From Virgisporangium ochraceum (GTDB taxonomy: Bacteria; Actinomycetota; Actinomycetes; Mycobacteriales; Micromonosporaceae): 64,000 nucleotides of DNA. Position numbers and translations under genes: made by a program. The DNA lies in contig NZ_BOPH01000010.1 of assembly GCF_016863655.1 (NCBI RefSeq), forward strand, positions 62,001 to 126,000. Direction: 5' to 3'. Below are positions 26,232-35,060 of this stretch, piece after piece (the first letter of the stretch is position 1; each line of letters starts with the position of its first letter). Below the pieces are notes generated by a model. That model was not told the origin of the DNA, made no database searches, and was given only the letters and a program-made list of their open reading frames with translations.

Positions 26232-26267
26232 AAGGCCCCGAGCACCATCTCTGCTGCCCAGGGCCTT
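26232..26267 (-). terminator. hairpin after tRNA-Arg
   Basis: AAGGCCC and GGGCCTT close a stem with an inner AGCA/TGCT pairing. It is 23 bases past the tRNA-Arg 3' end on the minus strand. Between them are two tandem copies of a 12-bp unit (TGACGATCTTGC, 26267-26290). Confidence 0.55.
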
Positions 26268-26289
26268 GACGATCTTGCTGACGATCTTG

Positions 26290-26362
26290 CGCGCCCGAAG
26301 GGACTCGAACCCCTAACCTTCTGATCCGTAGTCAGATGCTCTATCCATTGAGCTACGGGCGC
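26290..26362 (-). tRNA. tRNA-Arg (anticodon ACG)
   Basis: On the minus strand the sequence folds with acceptor GCGCCCG/CGGGCGC, D-stem region TAGCTCAATGGATAGAGCA, anticodon ACG (forward 26327-26329) and T-loop GGTTCGAGTCC. ACG is read as ICG after wobble deamination, serving CGU/CGC/CGA. CCA is not encoded. Confidence 0.95.
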
Positions 26363-26399
26363 TTACGTGCTCGGCCAGTGTACATACCCTGTCCGACCG

Positions 26400-26489
26400 C
26401 GGAGGCTCCGGGATTCGAACCCGGGATGGGCGGTTAACCCAAACCGCATTAGCAGTGCGGCGCCATAGACCGTACTAGGCGAAGCCTCC
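26400..26489 (-). tRNA. tRNA-Ser (anticodon GCT)
   Basis: 90-nt class II tRNA with acceptor GGAGGCT/AGCCTCC, anticodon GCT (forward 26451-26453), a long variable arm typical of serine tRNA, T-loop GGTTCGAATCC and discriminator G. Reads AGC/AGU. CCA is not encoded. It lies 37 bases from tRNA-Arg in the same direction. Confidence 0.95.
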
Positions 26490-26642
26490 CACGACGACCC
26501 GTACCCGGGCCACCGTCGACCGAGGATACAGGTCCCCCGCGTCCCCGAGCAAAGCAACTCCCCAACGGGGGACCCGCCCCCAACTTCGAAACGCCTTCCG
26601 CCTGAACAGGCAGCCCGGGCTACCGGCGATTAACCTCGCATC

Positions 26643-28604
26643 ATGGCGGACGATCCCACCCCGGCGCGGCCGCGCAAGCGCACCGAGCCTGCCGCTCCCC
26701 CGCCGGGCGCGAAGGAGCGACCGCGCAAGGCCGGCCCCGGTCTGCCGGTCTTCCTGCCACCGGCCGGCCAGGAGGAGCCGGCGCCGGCTCCGCGCGTGCC
26801 CGGCGCCCGCCGGCCCCCGCCGGCTTTCGGCTCCGGAAGATCAGAGGATACGGGCGGACCACCGGCCGAGGCCCCGGGTCGCCGCCCCGCCCGGTCAGGT
26901 ACGCCGGCCACCCCAGCCGGTGAGCCCGATGCCCCAGCACCCCGGCCCACCGGCGAGGCGACCCGCCGAACGCCCCCGCAGACCCAGCCCTCCCGGGCCC
27001 CGTTCACCGTGCCGGCCAGCGAGTCCCCACCTCCCCGCCGGCCGAGAAAGGCACGCCAACCCTCCGAGAACCAGGAGCAGCTCCCCATCCCGGAGCCCGA
27101 GCCCGCTCCCACCACCAAAGCCACGCCGGGCAAGCAGCCTTCAAGGAAGGCCACTCCACCGCGCAGAGGGCCCAGCGAAGCCGTGACCCCAGCACGCAAG
27201 GCCACCCCGGAGCCAGCCCCCACCAAGAAACCCGCCGCACAACCGCCGCCGAAGGAGGCCGCCACCACCCCGGAGCCGGCAAAGAAGGCAACTCCAAGCA
27301 AGGCCCCGGCAAAGAAGGCCACCGCGGAACCACCCCCGAAGAAGGCCCCCACGGAACCACCGCCGAAGAAGGCCGCCGCGAGGAAGTCCGCCACGGACAA
27401 GCCCATCGTTGGGCCCACCGCCACCCCGACCCCACCAACCGCCGAGCCAACCCCGGCCCCCGACGCTCCAGCGACGGCAACCTCGGCGAAGACCACCCCG
27501 GCGAAGACCACCCCGGCGAAGACCACCCCGACCGCGGACGCTCCAACCGCGGACGCTCCAACCAGGAAGGCAGCCAAGAAGGCAGCCGCCAAGAAGGCGA
27601 CCGCCCGGAAGACCGTCAGCACCACGTCCCAGGAACCAGCTCCGCCACCCGGCCCGGCGACAGCGCCCGCAGGCCCAGCCACAGCACCAGCAGGCCCAGC
27701 CACAGCACCAGCCGCCAAGGCGGCCAGAAAGGCGCCGGCCAGGAAGCCGTCGACGAAGAAGCCCGCGGCCAGCGCCACCCCGGTGGAGGCACCGCCGGCC
27801 GAGCCCCAGGCCGCACAACCGGCCGAGCCGCCAGCCACCCCGCAGGCCGGCCCATCGGAGCCGCAGCCGATCGAGCCAGCAGCCCCACCGCAGGCCGAGC
27901 CACCCCAGGCCGAGCCACCGGCTCCCGCAGCCCTCAGTGGTGAGCTTCTGCCCGCCCAGCCCAGGCCAGTTCCCGCGTCCAATCGTGATCTTGTGACCGC
28001 GGCCCCCAGCCTCCAGGATTTCCGGGACCGGCCCACGCAGGCCGCCGAACTGCTCGCGCTCGCGGCGGTGGCCCACTATGGTCCCGGCGCTGCCACGGGT
28101 ATCGCGTGGCTGCGGGAGCAGTACCCCGGCTCGTCCGGCGAGGCGATCGCGCGGGCGGCGGCGCACCAGTTCGTGCGACGGGCGCGTAACCGGGGGGCGG
28201 TGGCCGGGCTTGCCGGCCCGCTCGCCGTTCTGCTGGACGAGGGGACGCTGCAGGCCCTGCACGCGGAGCTCATCCTGCACCTCGCCGCCGCCCACGGGAA
28301 GGATCCGACAGCTCCGGAGCGGGCCGCCGAACTGCTCTACCTGCTGGGCGTGCACGACTCGACCACCGAGGCCAGCACGGCGGTGAGTTCGGCGATGGAG
28401 CGGGCATCCGACGTGCCCGGAGACCCGGGGCGGCTCCGTCGGCCGCTCGTGCGCATCCTCGCCATGGGGGTGCTGCGGGTCGGTGCCCGGCGCGTGCTGC
28501 GGCTGATCCCCGGCGCGGGGGCACTGATCGGCGCGGTGACGAACGCCCGGGCCACCGATGATCTGGTGACCCGGGCGCTGCGTTACTACCGGACGCGGAC
28601 CTAG
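26643..28604 (+). CDS. Lys/Pro/Ala-rich protein with EcsC-like C-terminal domain
   Basis: 653 residues. Residues 1-~440 are disordered: Pro/Arg-rich, then histone H1-like blocks (KKAPTEPPPKKAAARKS, AKKAAAKKATARKT) and exact short repeats (TTPAKTTPAKTTPAK; PAGPATAPAGPATAPAGP). The last ~200 residues are folded: an alpha-helical region with LQDFRDRPTQAAELLALAAVAHYGPGAATG and an end VRILAMGVLRVGARRVLRLIPGAGALIGAVTNARATDDLVTRALRYYR that resembles EcsC-family proteins. The lysine-rich arm suggests nucleic-acid or polyanion binding; the C-terminal helices may associate with membrane. Function unknown. Convergent with the subtilase gene, sharing a bidirectional terminator. Confidence 0.65.
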   Translation: MADDPTPARPRKRTEPAAPPPGAKERPRKAGPGLPVFLPPAGQEEPAPAPRVPGARRPPPAFGSGRSEDTGGPPAEAPGRRPARSGTPATPAGEPDAPAPRPTGEATRRTPPQTQPSRAPFTVPASESPPPRRPRKARQPSENQEQLPIPEPEPAPTTKATPGKQPSRKATPPRRGPSEAVTPARKATPEPAPTKKPAAQPPPKEAATTPEPAKKATPSKAPAKKATAEPPPKKAPTEPPPKKAAARKSATDKPIVGPTATPTPPTAEPTPAPDAPATATSAKTTPAKTTPAKTTPTADAPTADAPTRKAAKKAAAKKATARKTVSTTSQEPAPPPGPATAPAGPATAPAGPATAPAAKAARKAPARKPSTKKPAASATPVEAPPAEPQAAQPAEPPATPQAGPSEPQPIEPAAPPQAEPPQAEPPAPAALSGELLPAQPRPVPASNRDLVTAAPSLQDFRDRPTQAAELLALAAVAHYGPGAATGIAWLREQYPGSSGEAIARAAAHQFVRRARNRGAVAGLAGPLAVLLDEGTLQALHAELILHLAAAHGKDPTAPERAAELLYLLGVHDSTTEASTAVSSAMERASDVPGDPGRLRRPLVRILAMGVLRVGARRVLRLIPGAGALIGAVTNARATDDLVTRALRYYRTRT

Positions 28605-28606
28605 GG

Positions 28607-28637
28607 GCTGCCCTGCCGACCGGGTCGGCAGGGCAGC
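28607..28637. terminator. bidirectional terminator
   Basis: A perfect 13-bp stem (GCTGCCCTGCCGA and complement) with a 5-base loop lies between convergent genes ending at 28604 and 28642. Confidence 0.8.
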
Positions 28638-28641
28638 ACAC

Positions 28642-31600
28642 CTACGTCGTGATGGTGACCAGCGCGGAGCGCACGGGCGCCGCGCTGCCGTCGCCGAACT
28701 CGAGGAACCCGAAGTAGCGGGTGCCCGGGGTCAGCCCTGACCAGTTCACCGTGAAGGTGACCTCGCGACCCACGACCGCCGTGTGCCTCGACGGCGTGAC
28801 GGAGAAGTTGCCGGCGTTGGAGTTGCCGACCACGTGGGCGTAGAGCTTCACGTCCTGCTCCGTGACGCCCGGTGCCGTGGCGTACTGCACGACGTACACG
28901 TCGTACGAGCCCGCACCCGGCAGCTGCACCTCCTCGTTGGAGCCGCTGCTGCCACCGACGCCGACCAGCGCCGAACCCTGGTACACGTACAGGTCGATGT
29001 CCGTGCCCGTCGGGTAGTCACTGCCGTACGTGTTCACCTTGGCGTACTTCGCACCGGCCGGAACGGTCACCGTGTGCTTGGCCACCGCCGGGTTCGTCGC
29101 GGGATTGTTCGGGTCGAACTCCTGGTCGGCACCGACCAGCCGCGACGTCCTCACATCCGGAGCGACCAGCCCGAACGCGGTCGCGGTGACCGAGCCGTTG
29201 TAACCGGGCTGCACCTTCACCTGCTGCGATCCGCTGGTGCCGGTGCCGACGACCTCGGTCGGCGCGCTCATCGCCACCGGCTGCACGGTGAACGGCGACC
29301 GGACGCTGTGACCGCGGAGGTCCGCCAACGTGACCGCACCCGACGCGTACTTGTTGAAGGCGGCCGACGTCCGCGTGAACTCGACCGTGTACGTCGCCGA
29401 GCGCCTCGGCAGCACGGTCAGCACCGACGGCGTCACCTTGACCGTGACGCCCGGAGGCGCCTCCACCTTGGCGACGTAGACACTCGCCTGGTTGGTCGTG
29501 TTGGTCACGGTGCGGGTCACCGTCTGGCTACCGGCGAGAGCGCCGATCGCGATGGACGGGTAGTTCAGGTTGCTCGGGTCCATCGTGCCGACCGCGTCGC
29601 ACACCGAACTGCCGTCACCCAACGGCGGCAGGTTCGCCCCGACGCCGCAGGCCCACTGCAACCACTCCAGCGGGCCGGAGTCGTACACCAGGCCCGGGTC
29701 GAACGCCGAGCCCGGCCGCACGTGCCCGGCACCCATGTCGAGCGGTGACGCTGCGGCGGCCAGTCCGACCTGGCCGATGGGTCGGCCCTGGTTGTCGGTC
29801 TGGTAGGCGGTGGTCATCATCGCCGACTTGACGGCGAGCGGCGACCACGTCGGGTGCTGCGCACGGATCAGCGCCGCGATCCCGGCGATGTGCGGCGCCG
29901 CCATCGACGTGCCGCCCTTGACGTCGTAGAACGAACCGAGCGCGTTGGCCACCGGCGGCACGGCGGCCACCACGTCGACGCCCGGGGCGGAGATGTCCGG
30001 CTTGAGCAGGTCACCACCGCTGGCCTGGGACGGACCGCGGGACGAGAACCCGATCACGGCCGGTGCGCGCTGCGGCTTCGTGGTGTGCGCCGGCAGCGAC
30101 GCGGTCGCACCCGGGGTGGCCGCGTACGCCTTCACCGCTTCGGCCCGCTCGACGCCGAGGTGCACCGTCGGGACCGCGTGGACCTCGACGTTCAGGCTCT
30201 GCGTGGCGTCGACGACGTTCACCAGGATCATTCCGACGCCGCCGGCGTTGCGCACGGCCAGGCTCTTGTCGACCCGCGCGTTGGCACCGGTGACCCCGCG
30301 TTCGCAGACCACGATCTTGCCGGCGACCTTCGCCGGGTCGAGGCTGGGCGGATTCGAGTGGCACTGCCGCACGCTGTTCTCGTTGGCACCGGGCAGGCCG
30401 GCGGCCGACGAGTTGATCAGCGGTGCGGTCGGACCCGCGGCGCCGATGCCGACACCCTCGAATGTCGTTCCGTTGCCGAGCACCGCGTTCCTGGCGTACA
30501 TCACGTCGTGCGTGCTCGCGGCGACGGTCGTCTCCCACGGCATGGTGTTGTTGACGGTCGCCGCGCCGGGGCCGGAGTTGCCGGCGGACGCCGACACGAA
30601 GACCCCCGCCGCGGCCGCCTGCAGGAACGCGACCTCGACCGCGCCGACGTCGTCGACGGTGTCACCGACCGAGTAGTTGATCACGTCGACGCCGTCGGCG
30701 ACCGCGTCGTCGATGGCCGCCACGATGTCGACCTCGGTGCCGGTCGCGGAACCGGTGGCCTGGACATACCAGAGCGCCTTGTAGATCGACAGGCGCGCCG
30801 CGGGCGCGACGCCGCTGACCTGGCCGACGGCCGATCCGGCGACGGACGCGTCGGCCGGGTTGCCCGCCGCGGTGCTCGCCGTGTGCGAACCGTGGCCGTT
30901 GCGGTCACGGGGCGAGTGGTACTCACCCGTCCGCTGGCGCTGGTTCCCCGCGAAGTCGTACCAGCGCGCGCCGATCACCTTGTTGTTGCACTCGACCGGC
31001 TGCGTGTCGCCGGCGTCGCAGGTGCCGTTCCACTTGGCGGCGATGGTGTCGGCGTCCGGACGCGGCTCGGACAGCGCGCGGAAGCTGGGGCTCTCGGGCC
31101 AGAAGCCGGAGTCGATGACGCCGACGATCTGTCCCTCACCGGCGCGCGCCTGCCCGCCACCGAACTGGTTCCAGACCCCGTTCGGACCGGAAAGGCCGAG
31201 GAAACGCGGGGTGTTGTTCGTCTGGACCGTGTGGATCCGGTTCTTGAAGATCCGGGCCACGCTGGGCAGGGCGTCGAGCTTCCGCAGGTCCTCGGGCGTG
31301 AGGGCGGCGGCGAAGCCGTTGAACGTGACGCCGTAGTCGGCGACCTTCTTCCCCTCGTCGATACCGGCCCGGCTGAGCGTCTCGGACCGCTGCTTCTGCA
31401 GGTACTGACGATAGGCGTTGTAGTTCCAGCTGCGGGTGTCGAGCTTCTGGCCGACGGCTGGCCTGGTTGCCGGAATGTTGGAAACCCCGCCGGCGTACGT
31501 GGCGAGCGGATCGCCGGCGAGTTGCACGAGATAGATCGCGGAATTCTCGGCGCGCAGCGGTTTGGCTGAAACCGCGCCCGGAAGGGCGAGACCGGCGACT

Positions 31601-31680
31601 ACGGCGCTCGTGGCACCGATGGCGAGCAGGGCTCTGACCCGCCCGCGCCGCTGTCCCGCCGGCAGCATCGTGTATGACAC
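28642..31680 (-). CDS. secreted S8 subtilase (cucumisin-like), copy A
   Basis: 1012 residues from a GTG with GGAGG five bases upstream. Signal peptide (RVRALLAIGATSAVVAGLALPGAVSA, cut near 39), I9 propeptide (~45-150), then catalytic residues Asp190 (VIDSGFWPE), His262 (RNGHGSH), oxyanion Asn367 (SAGNSGPG) and Ser591 (GGTSMAAPH). A PA domain is inserted between His and Ser (~430-520), and FnIII-like domains follow (PSVLTVLPRRSATYTVEFTRT). This domain order is that of plant-type cucumisin subtilases. It is exported and probably degrades proteins outside the cell. It is a tandem paralogue of the next gene, of identical length with the chosen starts. Confidence 0.93.
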   Translation of the reverse strand: MSYTMLPAGQRRGRVRALLAIGATSAVVAGLALPGAVSAKPLRAENSAIYLVQLAGDPLATYAGGVSNIPATRPAVGQKLDTRSWNYNAYRQYLQKQRSETLSRAGIDEGKKVADYGVTFNGFAAALTPEDLRKLDALPSVARIFKNRIHTVQTNNTPRFLGLSGPNGVWNQFGGGQARAGEGQIVGVIDSGFWPESPSFRALSEPRPDADTIAAKWNGTCDAGDTQPVECNNKVIGARWYDFAGNQRQRTGEYHSPRDRNGHGSHTASTAAGNPADASVAGSAVGQVSGVAPAARLSIYKALWYVQATGSATGTEVDIVAAIDDAVADGVDVINYSVGDTVDDVGAVEVAFLQAAAAGVFVSASAGNSGPGAATVNNTMPWETTVAASTHDVMYARNAVLGNGTTFEGVGIGAAGPTAPLINSSAAGLPGANENSVRQCHSNPPSLDPAKVAGKIVVCERGVTGANARVDKSLAVRNAGGVGMILVNVVDATQSLNVEVHAVPTVHLGVERAEAVKAYAATPGATASLPAHTTKPQRAPAVIGFSSRGPSQASGGDLLKPDISAPGVDVVAAVPPVANALGSFYDVKGGTSMAAPHIAGIAALIRAQHPTWSPLAVKSAMMTTAYQTDNQGRPIGQVGLAAAASPLDMGAGHVRPGSAFDPGLVYDSGPLEWLQWACGVGANLPPLGDGSSVCDAVGTMDPSNLNYPSIAIGALAGSQTVTRTVTNTTNQASVYVAKVEAPPGVTVKVTPSVLTVLPRRSATYTVEFTRTSAAFNKYASGAVTLADLRGHSVRSPFTVQPVAMSAPTEVVGTGTSGSQQVKVQPGYNGSVTATAFGLVAPDVRTSRLVGADQEFDPNNPATNPAVAKHTVTVPAGAKYAKVNTYGSDYPTGTDIDLYVYQGSALVGVGGSSGSNEEVQLPGAGSYDVYVVQYATAPGVTEQDVKLYAHVVGNSNAGNFSVTPSRHTAVVGREVTFTVNWSGLTPGTRYFGFLEFGDGSAAPVRSALVTITT

Positions 31681-31816
31681 ACAAACCTCCGTGTCGGCTT
31701 GAATCCCCTGAGCGGCCCGAGCCCGACGAGGGGCACACGCTGGCCCGAGGCCTGCACGAAGGCTATTCATTCCGGTCGAATCTAGAAAGTGGCACCTGTC
31801 GATCACTGAGCGTGTC

Positions 31817-31831
31817 TGTCCATTTTGGACA
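31817..31831. promoter_or_regulatory. TGTCC-N5-GGACA palindrome upstream of subtilase A
   Basis: TGTCCATTTTGGACA lies 137 bases upstream of the subtilase A start. A matching palindrome lies 126 bases upstream of subtilase B, and the ~20 bases before both copies (CGAT-AC...GTG-CTGTCC) are also similar, so a shared regulator is likely. Confidence 0.55.
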
Positions 31832-31835
31832 AAGA

Positions 31836-31865
31836 GATGGGCCCCGGCGGATGCCGGGGCCCATC
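31836..31865 (-). terminator. terminator after subtilase B
   Basis: A perfect 13-bp stem (GATGGGCCCCGGC and complement), 4-base loop, starts 14 bases past the stop of subtilase B; TCTTT follows on the minus strand. It separates the two subtilase transcripts. Confidence 0.8.
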
Positions 31866-31878
31866 GGTCAGGGACGGC

Positions 31879-34800
31879 TTACGTGCGGGCCGTCACCACG
31901 GTGGCGTTCGTCAGGTTGCCACCCTGGCCGAACTGGAGGATGCCCAGGTAGATCCGACCCGGGGTGAGCCCGGACCAGTTCGCCGTGAGCGTCGTCGGCG
32001 CGCCGGCCGACACCGTCGGCTTCGCGGGCGACAGTGTCAGGTTGCCCGCGGCGACCGGACGGAGGACCCACGAGTGCAGCTTGACGTCCTGCGCCGTGAC
32101 CCCGTCGGCGACCGCGTACTGGACCACGTACACGTCGTACGTCGCTCCCGGGTCCAGGTCGACGATCTCGTCGGTACCGCTGCTGGCGCTACCGCCCCAG
32201 AGCTCGCCGTCCGAGTAGACGTAGATGTCCAGGTCGGTCCCCGCCGGATACTCCGACGCGAACGTTCTGGCCCGGGCCACTATCGCGTCGGCCGGAACGG
32301 CGATCGTCGTCTTGGAGACCGCCGGACCCTCCGCCGGGTCGGCGAGGTCGAAGGAGACGTTGGTACCGACGAGCCGCTTGGTCGACACGTTGTTCGGCAC
32401 CAGCCCGTTGACCTTGGTGTTCAACGGACCGTTGACGCCACCCCGCACCACGAACGGCTTCGAGCCGCTGGTGCCGCTGAGGCTCAGCTCGAGCGGGCTC
32501 GCCACCGGCGCCGCCCGCAGCGCGATCGGGGTCCGCACGCTGTGACCGCGAAGATCGGCCAGCGTGAGGGACCCGAACTGCCACACGCCGAACGCCGCGT
32601 TCGTGCGGGTGATCTCCACCGTGAACGTGGCCGAGCGGCGCGGCAGCACCGTCAGGACCGACGGCGTCACCTTGACCGTGTACCCGGCCGGCGCCACGAC
32701 CTTCGGCACGTAGACGCTGGCCTGGTTCGTGGTGTTGGTGACCGTGCGCTTGATCGTCTGCTTGGCCGCCAGGTCGCCGACCGCGATCGACGCGCCGTTG
32801 AGGTCGCTGGGGTCGGCCGTGCCGACCGCGGCCGCCACGTCGGCGCAGTTGAACCCGGCGCCTTCGACGTCACCGATCTCGTTGTAGGTGCCGCAGATCC
32901 AGCGCAGCCAGTCCTCCGGACCCGAGTCGTAGACCAGGCCGGGGTCGTAGGCCGCGGCCGGGTTCACGTGACCGGCACCGTAGGCGTTCGGGCTGGAGGG
33001 GATCAGGCTCGCGCCGCTCTCCTCCTTGATCGGTCCACCCGTGTTGTCGGTCTGGCCCGCGGTCGTCATCAGCGCCGACTTGATCGCCATCGGCGACCAG
33101 GTCGGGTTCTTCTGCTTCATCAGAGCCGCGATGCCGGCGATGTGCGGGCTCGCCATCGAGGTGCCCGAGTAGGCGTCGAAGTCGTTCTGGTGGTTGCCCG
33201 GAGGGGCGACCGCGGCGATCACGTCGACACCCGGTGCCGCGATGTCGGGCTTGAGCAGGTCACCCTGCGACGGCTCGGACGGGCCGCGGCTGGAGAAGAT
33301 GGCGACGGCCGGAGCCTGCGCCTTCTTGCGCACCGCCGCCGTCATCGACGCGGTCGGGTTGGCGGTGGCGGCGTACGCCTTGATCGCCTGACCCACCACG
33401 GTGTCGACGTGCACGGTCGGAACCGGCTGGAAGTCGGCGTTCACGGAGTTGCTCGGGTCGTTGTACATGACCATGCCGACGCCGCCGGCCTCCTTGACCG
33501 CCCAGCCCTTGTCGGTGCGGGCGTTGCCGCCGCGCCGGCAGAGCACGATCTTTCCGGCTACCTTCGCCGGGTCGAGCGTCGCGTTGCCGTCCGACGACTC
33601 GGCGGGGCTGTAGCACCGCTCCACCTCGAACGGGTCGGCGCCGGGCAGACCGGCGTTGACCGAGTCGATCAGCGGGCTCGACGGCAGCGCCGGGCCGTAG
33701 CCGCGGCTGGTGTACGTCGTGCCGTTGCCCAGGGTGACCGACTTGTCGTACGTCCGGTCGTGGGTGCTGGCCGCCACCGTGGTGAGCCACGGGGAGCCGT
33801 GGTCGGCGGTGGCGTCGCCGGGGCCGCTGTTGCCGGCCGAGGCGGCGACGAACACGCCGGCCAGGGTGGCGTTCATGAACGCCAGCTCGACCGAGTCGAG
33901 CACCGGGCTCTGCGCGCTGCTGCCGATCGAGAAGTTGATCACGTCGACGCCGTCGGAGACCGCGTCGTTGATCGCCGCCAGGATCTCCGCGGTGCCGCAG
34001 CCGGCACCGGAGTTCGTCTCCCAGCAGACCTTGTACGCGGCGATGCGGGCCGCCGGCGCCATGCCGCTGATGTTGCCCTGCGGCTCACCGTTGATCACGG
34101 CGGGAACGCCGTGGTTGCCGGCCGCCGTGCTGGCGGTGTGCGAGCCGTGGCCGCCCCAGTCGCGCGGCGAGACGTAGTCCTTGTCGGCGAGGTCCTCCAT
34201 CGGGTAGTACCGGGCGCCGATCAGCTTGTTGTTGCACTCGACGAACGGAGCCTCCTCGCCCGGCTGGCACTCGCCCTGCCAGTCGGCGAGGGCGTCGGCG
34301 TCGGGCCGGGGTTCGGGCAGCGCCGCGAAGCTCGGGTTCTCGGGCCAGATGCCGGAGTCGATGACGCCGACGACCACGCCCTCACCGGCGTGCTCGTCGC
34401 CACCGAACTTGTTCTGCCAGACGCCGTTGGGCCCGTCGAGGCCGAGGAACCTCGGCGTGTCGGCGGTCTGCGGCTGGAGGATCTCCTGCTTGAAGACGGC
34501 CTTCACACCGGCGGTGGAGCGCAGCTTCTGCACTTCCGAGCCGGTCAGTTTGACGGCGACGCCGTTGAACACGGTGTTGTACTCGTAGACCGGCTTCTTG
34601 CCGTTGAGCTTCGCCCGCTTCAACGTGTCGCTACGCCTGCTCTGCAGATACTTGCGGTAGGCGTCGTAGTTCCAGGTCTTGGTATCGAGCTTGTTGCCGG
34701 CGGTGGGCTTGGTCGCGGCGATTCCGCTGATCCCGCCCGTATAGCCGGACAATGGGTTGTCGTCGAACTGGACGATGTACAGGCCGGGCTTGACCGCGTT

Positions 34801-34917
34801 GGCGGCCGGCGCGGCTTGCGCCCAGGTGGAACTCGCCACCGTCATCGTCGCGATTGCCGCAGTGGCGATCGCGACCGTGGCCGGGCGCCTCAGCCCGACC
34901 CGTTTCCTTAACGACAC
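31879..34917 (-). CDS. secreted S8 subtilase (cucumisin-like), copy B
   Basis: 1012 residues from a GTG with GGAGG upstream. Signal peptide (TVAIATAAIATMTVASSTWAQA), I9 propeptide, catalytic Asp187 (VIDSGIWPE), His257 (WGGHGSH), Asn363 (AASAGNSGPG) and Ser587 (SGTSMASPH), PA insert, and C-terminal FnIII-like domains with a RSATFTVEITRTNAAF segment almost identical to copy A. Over the catalytic and PA regions the two copies share long identical runs, indicating an old tandem duplication. It is transcribed separately from copy A because a strong terminator lies between them. Confidence 0.93.
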   Translation of the reverse strand: MSLRKRVGLRRPATVAIATAAIATMTVASSTWAQAAPAANAVKPGLYIVQFDDNPLSGYTGGISGIAATKPTAGNKLDTKTWNYDAYRKYLQSRRSDTLKRAKLNGKKPVYEYNTVFNGVAVKLTGSEVQKLRSTAGVKAVFKQEILQPQTADTPRFLGLDGPNGVWQNKFGGDEHAGEGVVVGVIDSGIWPENPSFAALPEPRPDADALADWQGECQPGEEAPFVECNNKLIGARYYPMEDLADKDYVSPRDWGGHGSHTASTAAGNHGVPAVINGEPQGNISGMAPAARIAAYKVCWETNSGAGCGTAEILAAINDAVSDGVDVINFSIGSSAQSPVLDSVELAFMNATLAGVFVAASAGNSGPGDATADHGSPWLTTVAASTHDRTYDKSVTLGNGTTYTSRGYGPALPSSPLIDSVNAGLPGADPFEVERCYSPAESSDGNATLDPAKVAGKIVLCRRGGNARTDKGWAVKEAGGVGMVMYNDPSNSVNADFQPVPTVHVDTVVGQAIKAYAATANPTASMTAAVRKKAQAPAVAIFSSRGPSEPSQGDLLKPDIAAPGVDVIAAVAPPGNHQNDFDAYSGTSMASPHIAGIAALMKQKNPTWSPMAIKSALMTTAGQTDNTGGPIKEESGASLIPSSPNAYGAGHVNPAAAYDPGLVYDSGPEDWLRWICGTYNEIGDVEGAGFNCADVAAAVGTADPSDLNGASIAVGDLAAKQTIKRTVTNTTNQASVYVPKVVAPAGYTVKVTPSVLTVLPRRSATFTVEITRTNAAFGVWQFGSLTLADLRGHSVRTPIALRAAPVASPLELSLSGTSGSKPFVVRGGVNGPLNTKVNGLVPNNVSTKRLVGTNVSFDLADPAEGPAVSKTTIAVPADAIVARARTFASEYPAGTDLDIYVYSDGELWGGSASSGTDEIVDLDPGATYDVYVVQYAVADGVTAQDVKLHSWVLRPVAAGNLTLSPAKPTVSAGAPTTLTANWSGLTPGRIYLGILQFGQGGNLTNATVVTART

Positions 34918-35042
34918 AGGTGCTGACCTCCGAGCCTTCGTGGGTCGAGGGTGGCCCACGTTGCGGCGAGGAGCTTATTTGCATATCTGCACGTAAGAGA
35001 AGAGTGATGGGTCGATGTATCTATCCGATGACCATCGGTGAC

Positions 35043-35057
35043 TGTCCACGTCGGACA
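35043..35057. promoter_or_regulatory. TGTCC-N5-GGACA palindrome upstream of subtilase B
   Basis: TGTCCACGTCGGACA lies 126 bases upstream of the subtilase B start and matches the element before subtilase A in symmetry, spacing and left flank. It is also just beyond the stop of the CPBP protease gene (35061). Confidence 0.55.
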
Positions 35058-35060
35058 CAG

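Noticed and set aside
31825..34911. 1028-codon plus-strand open frame
   Set aside because: Antisense to subtilase B, which has all catalytic motifs.
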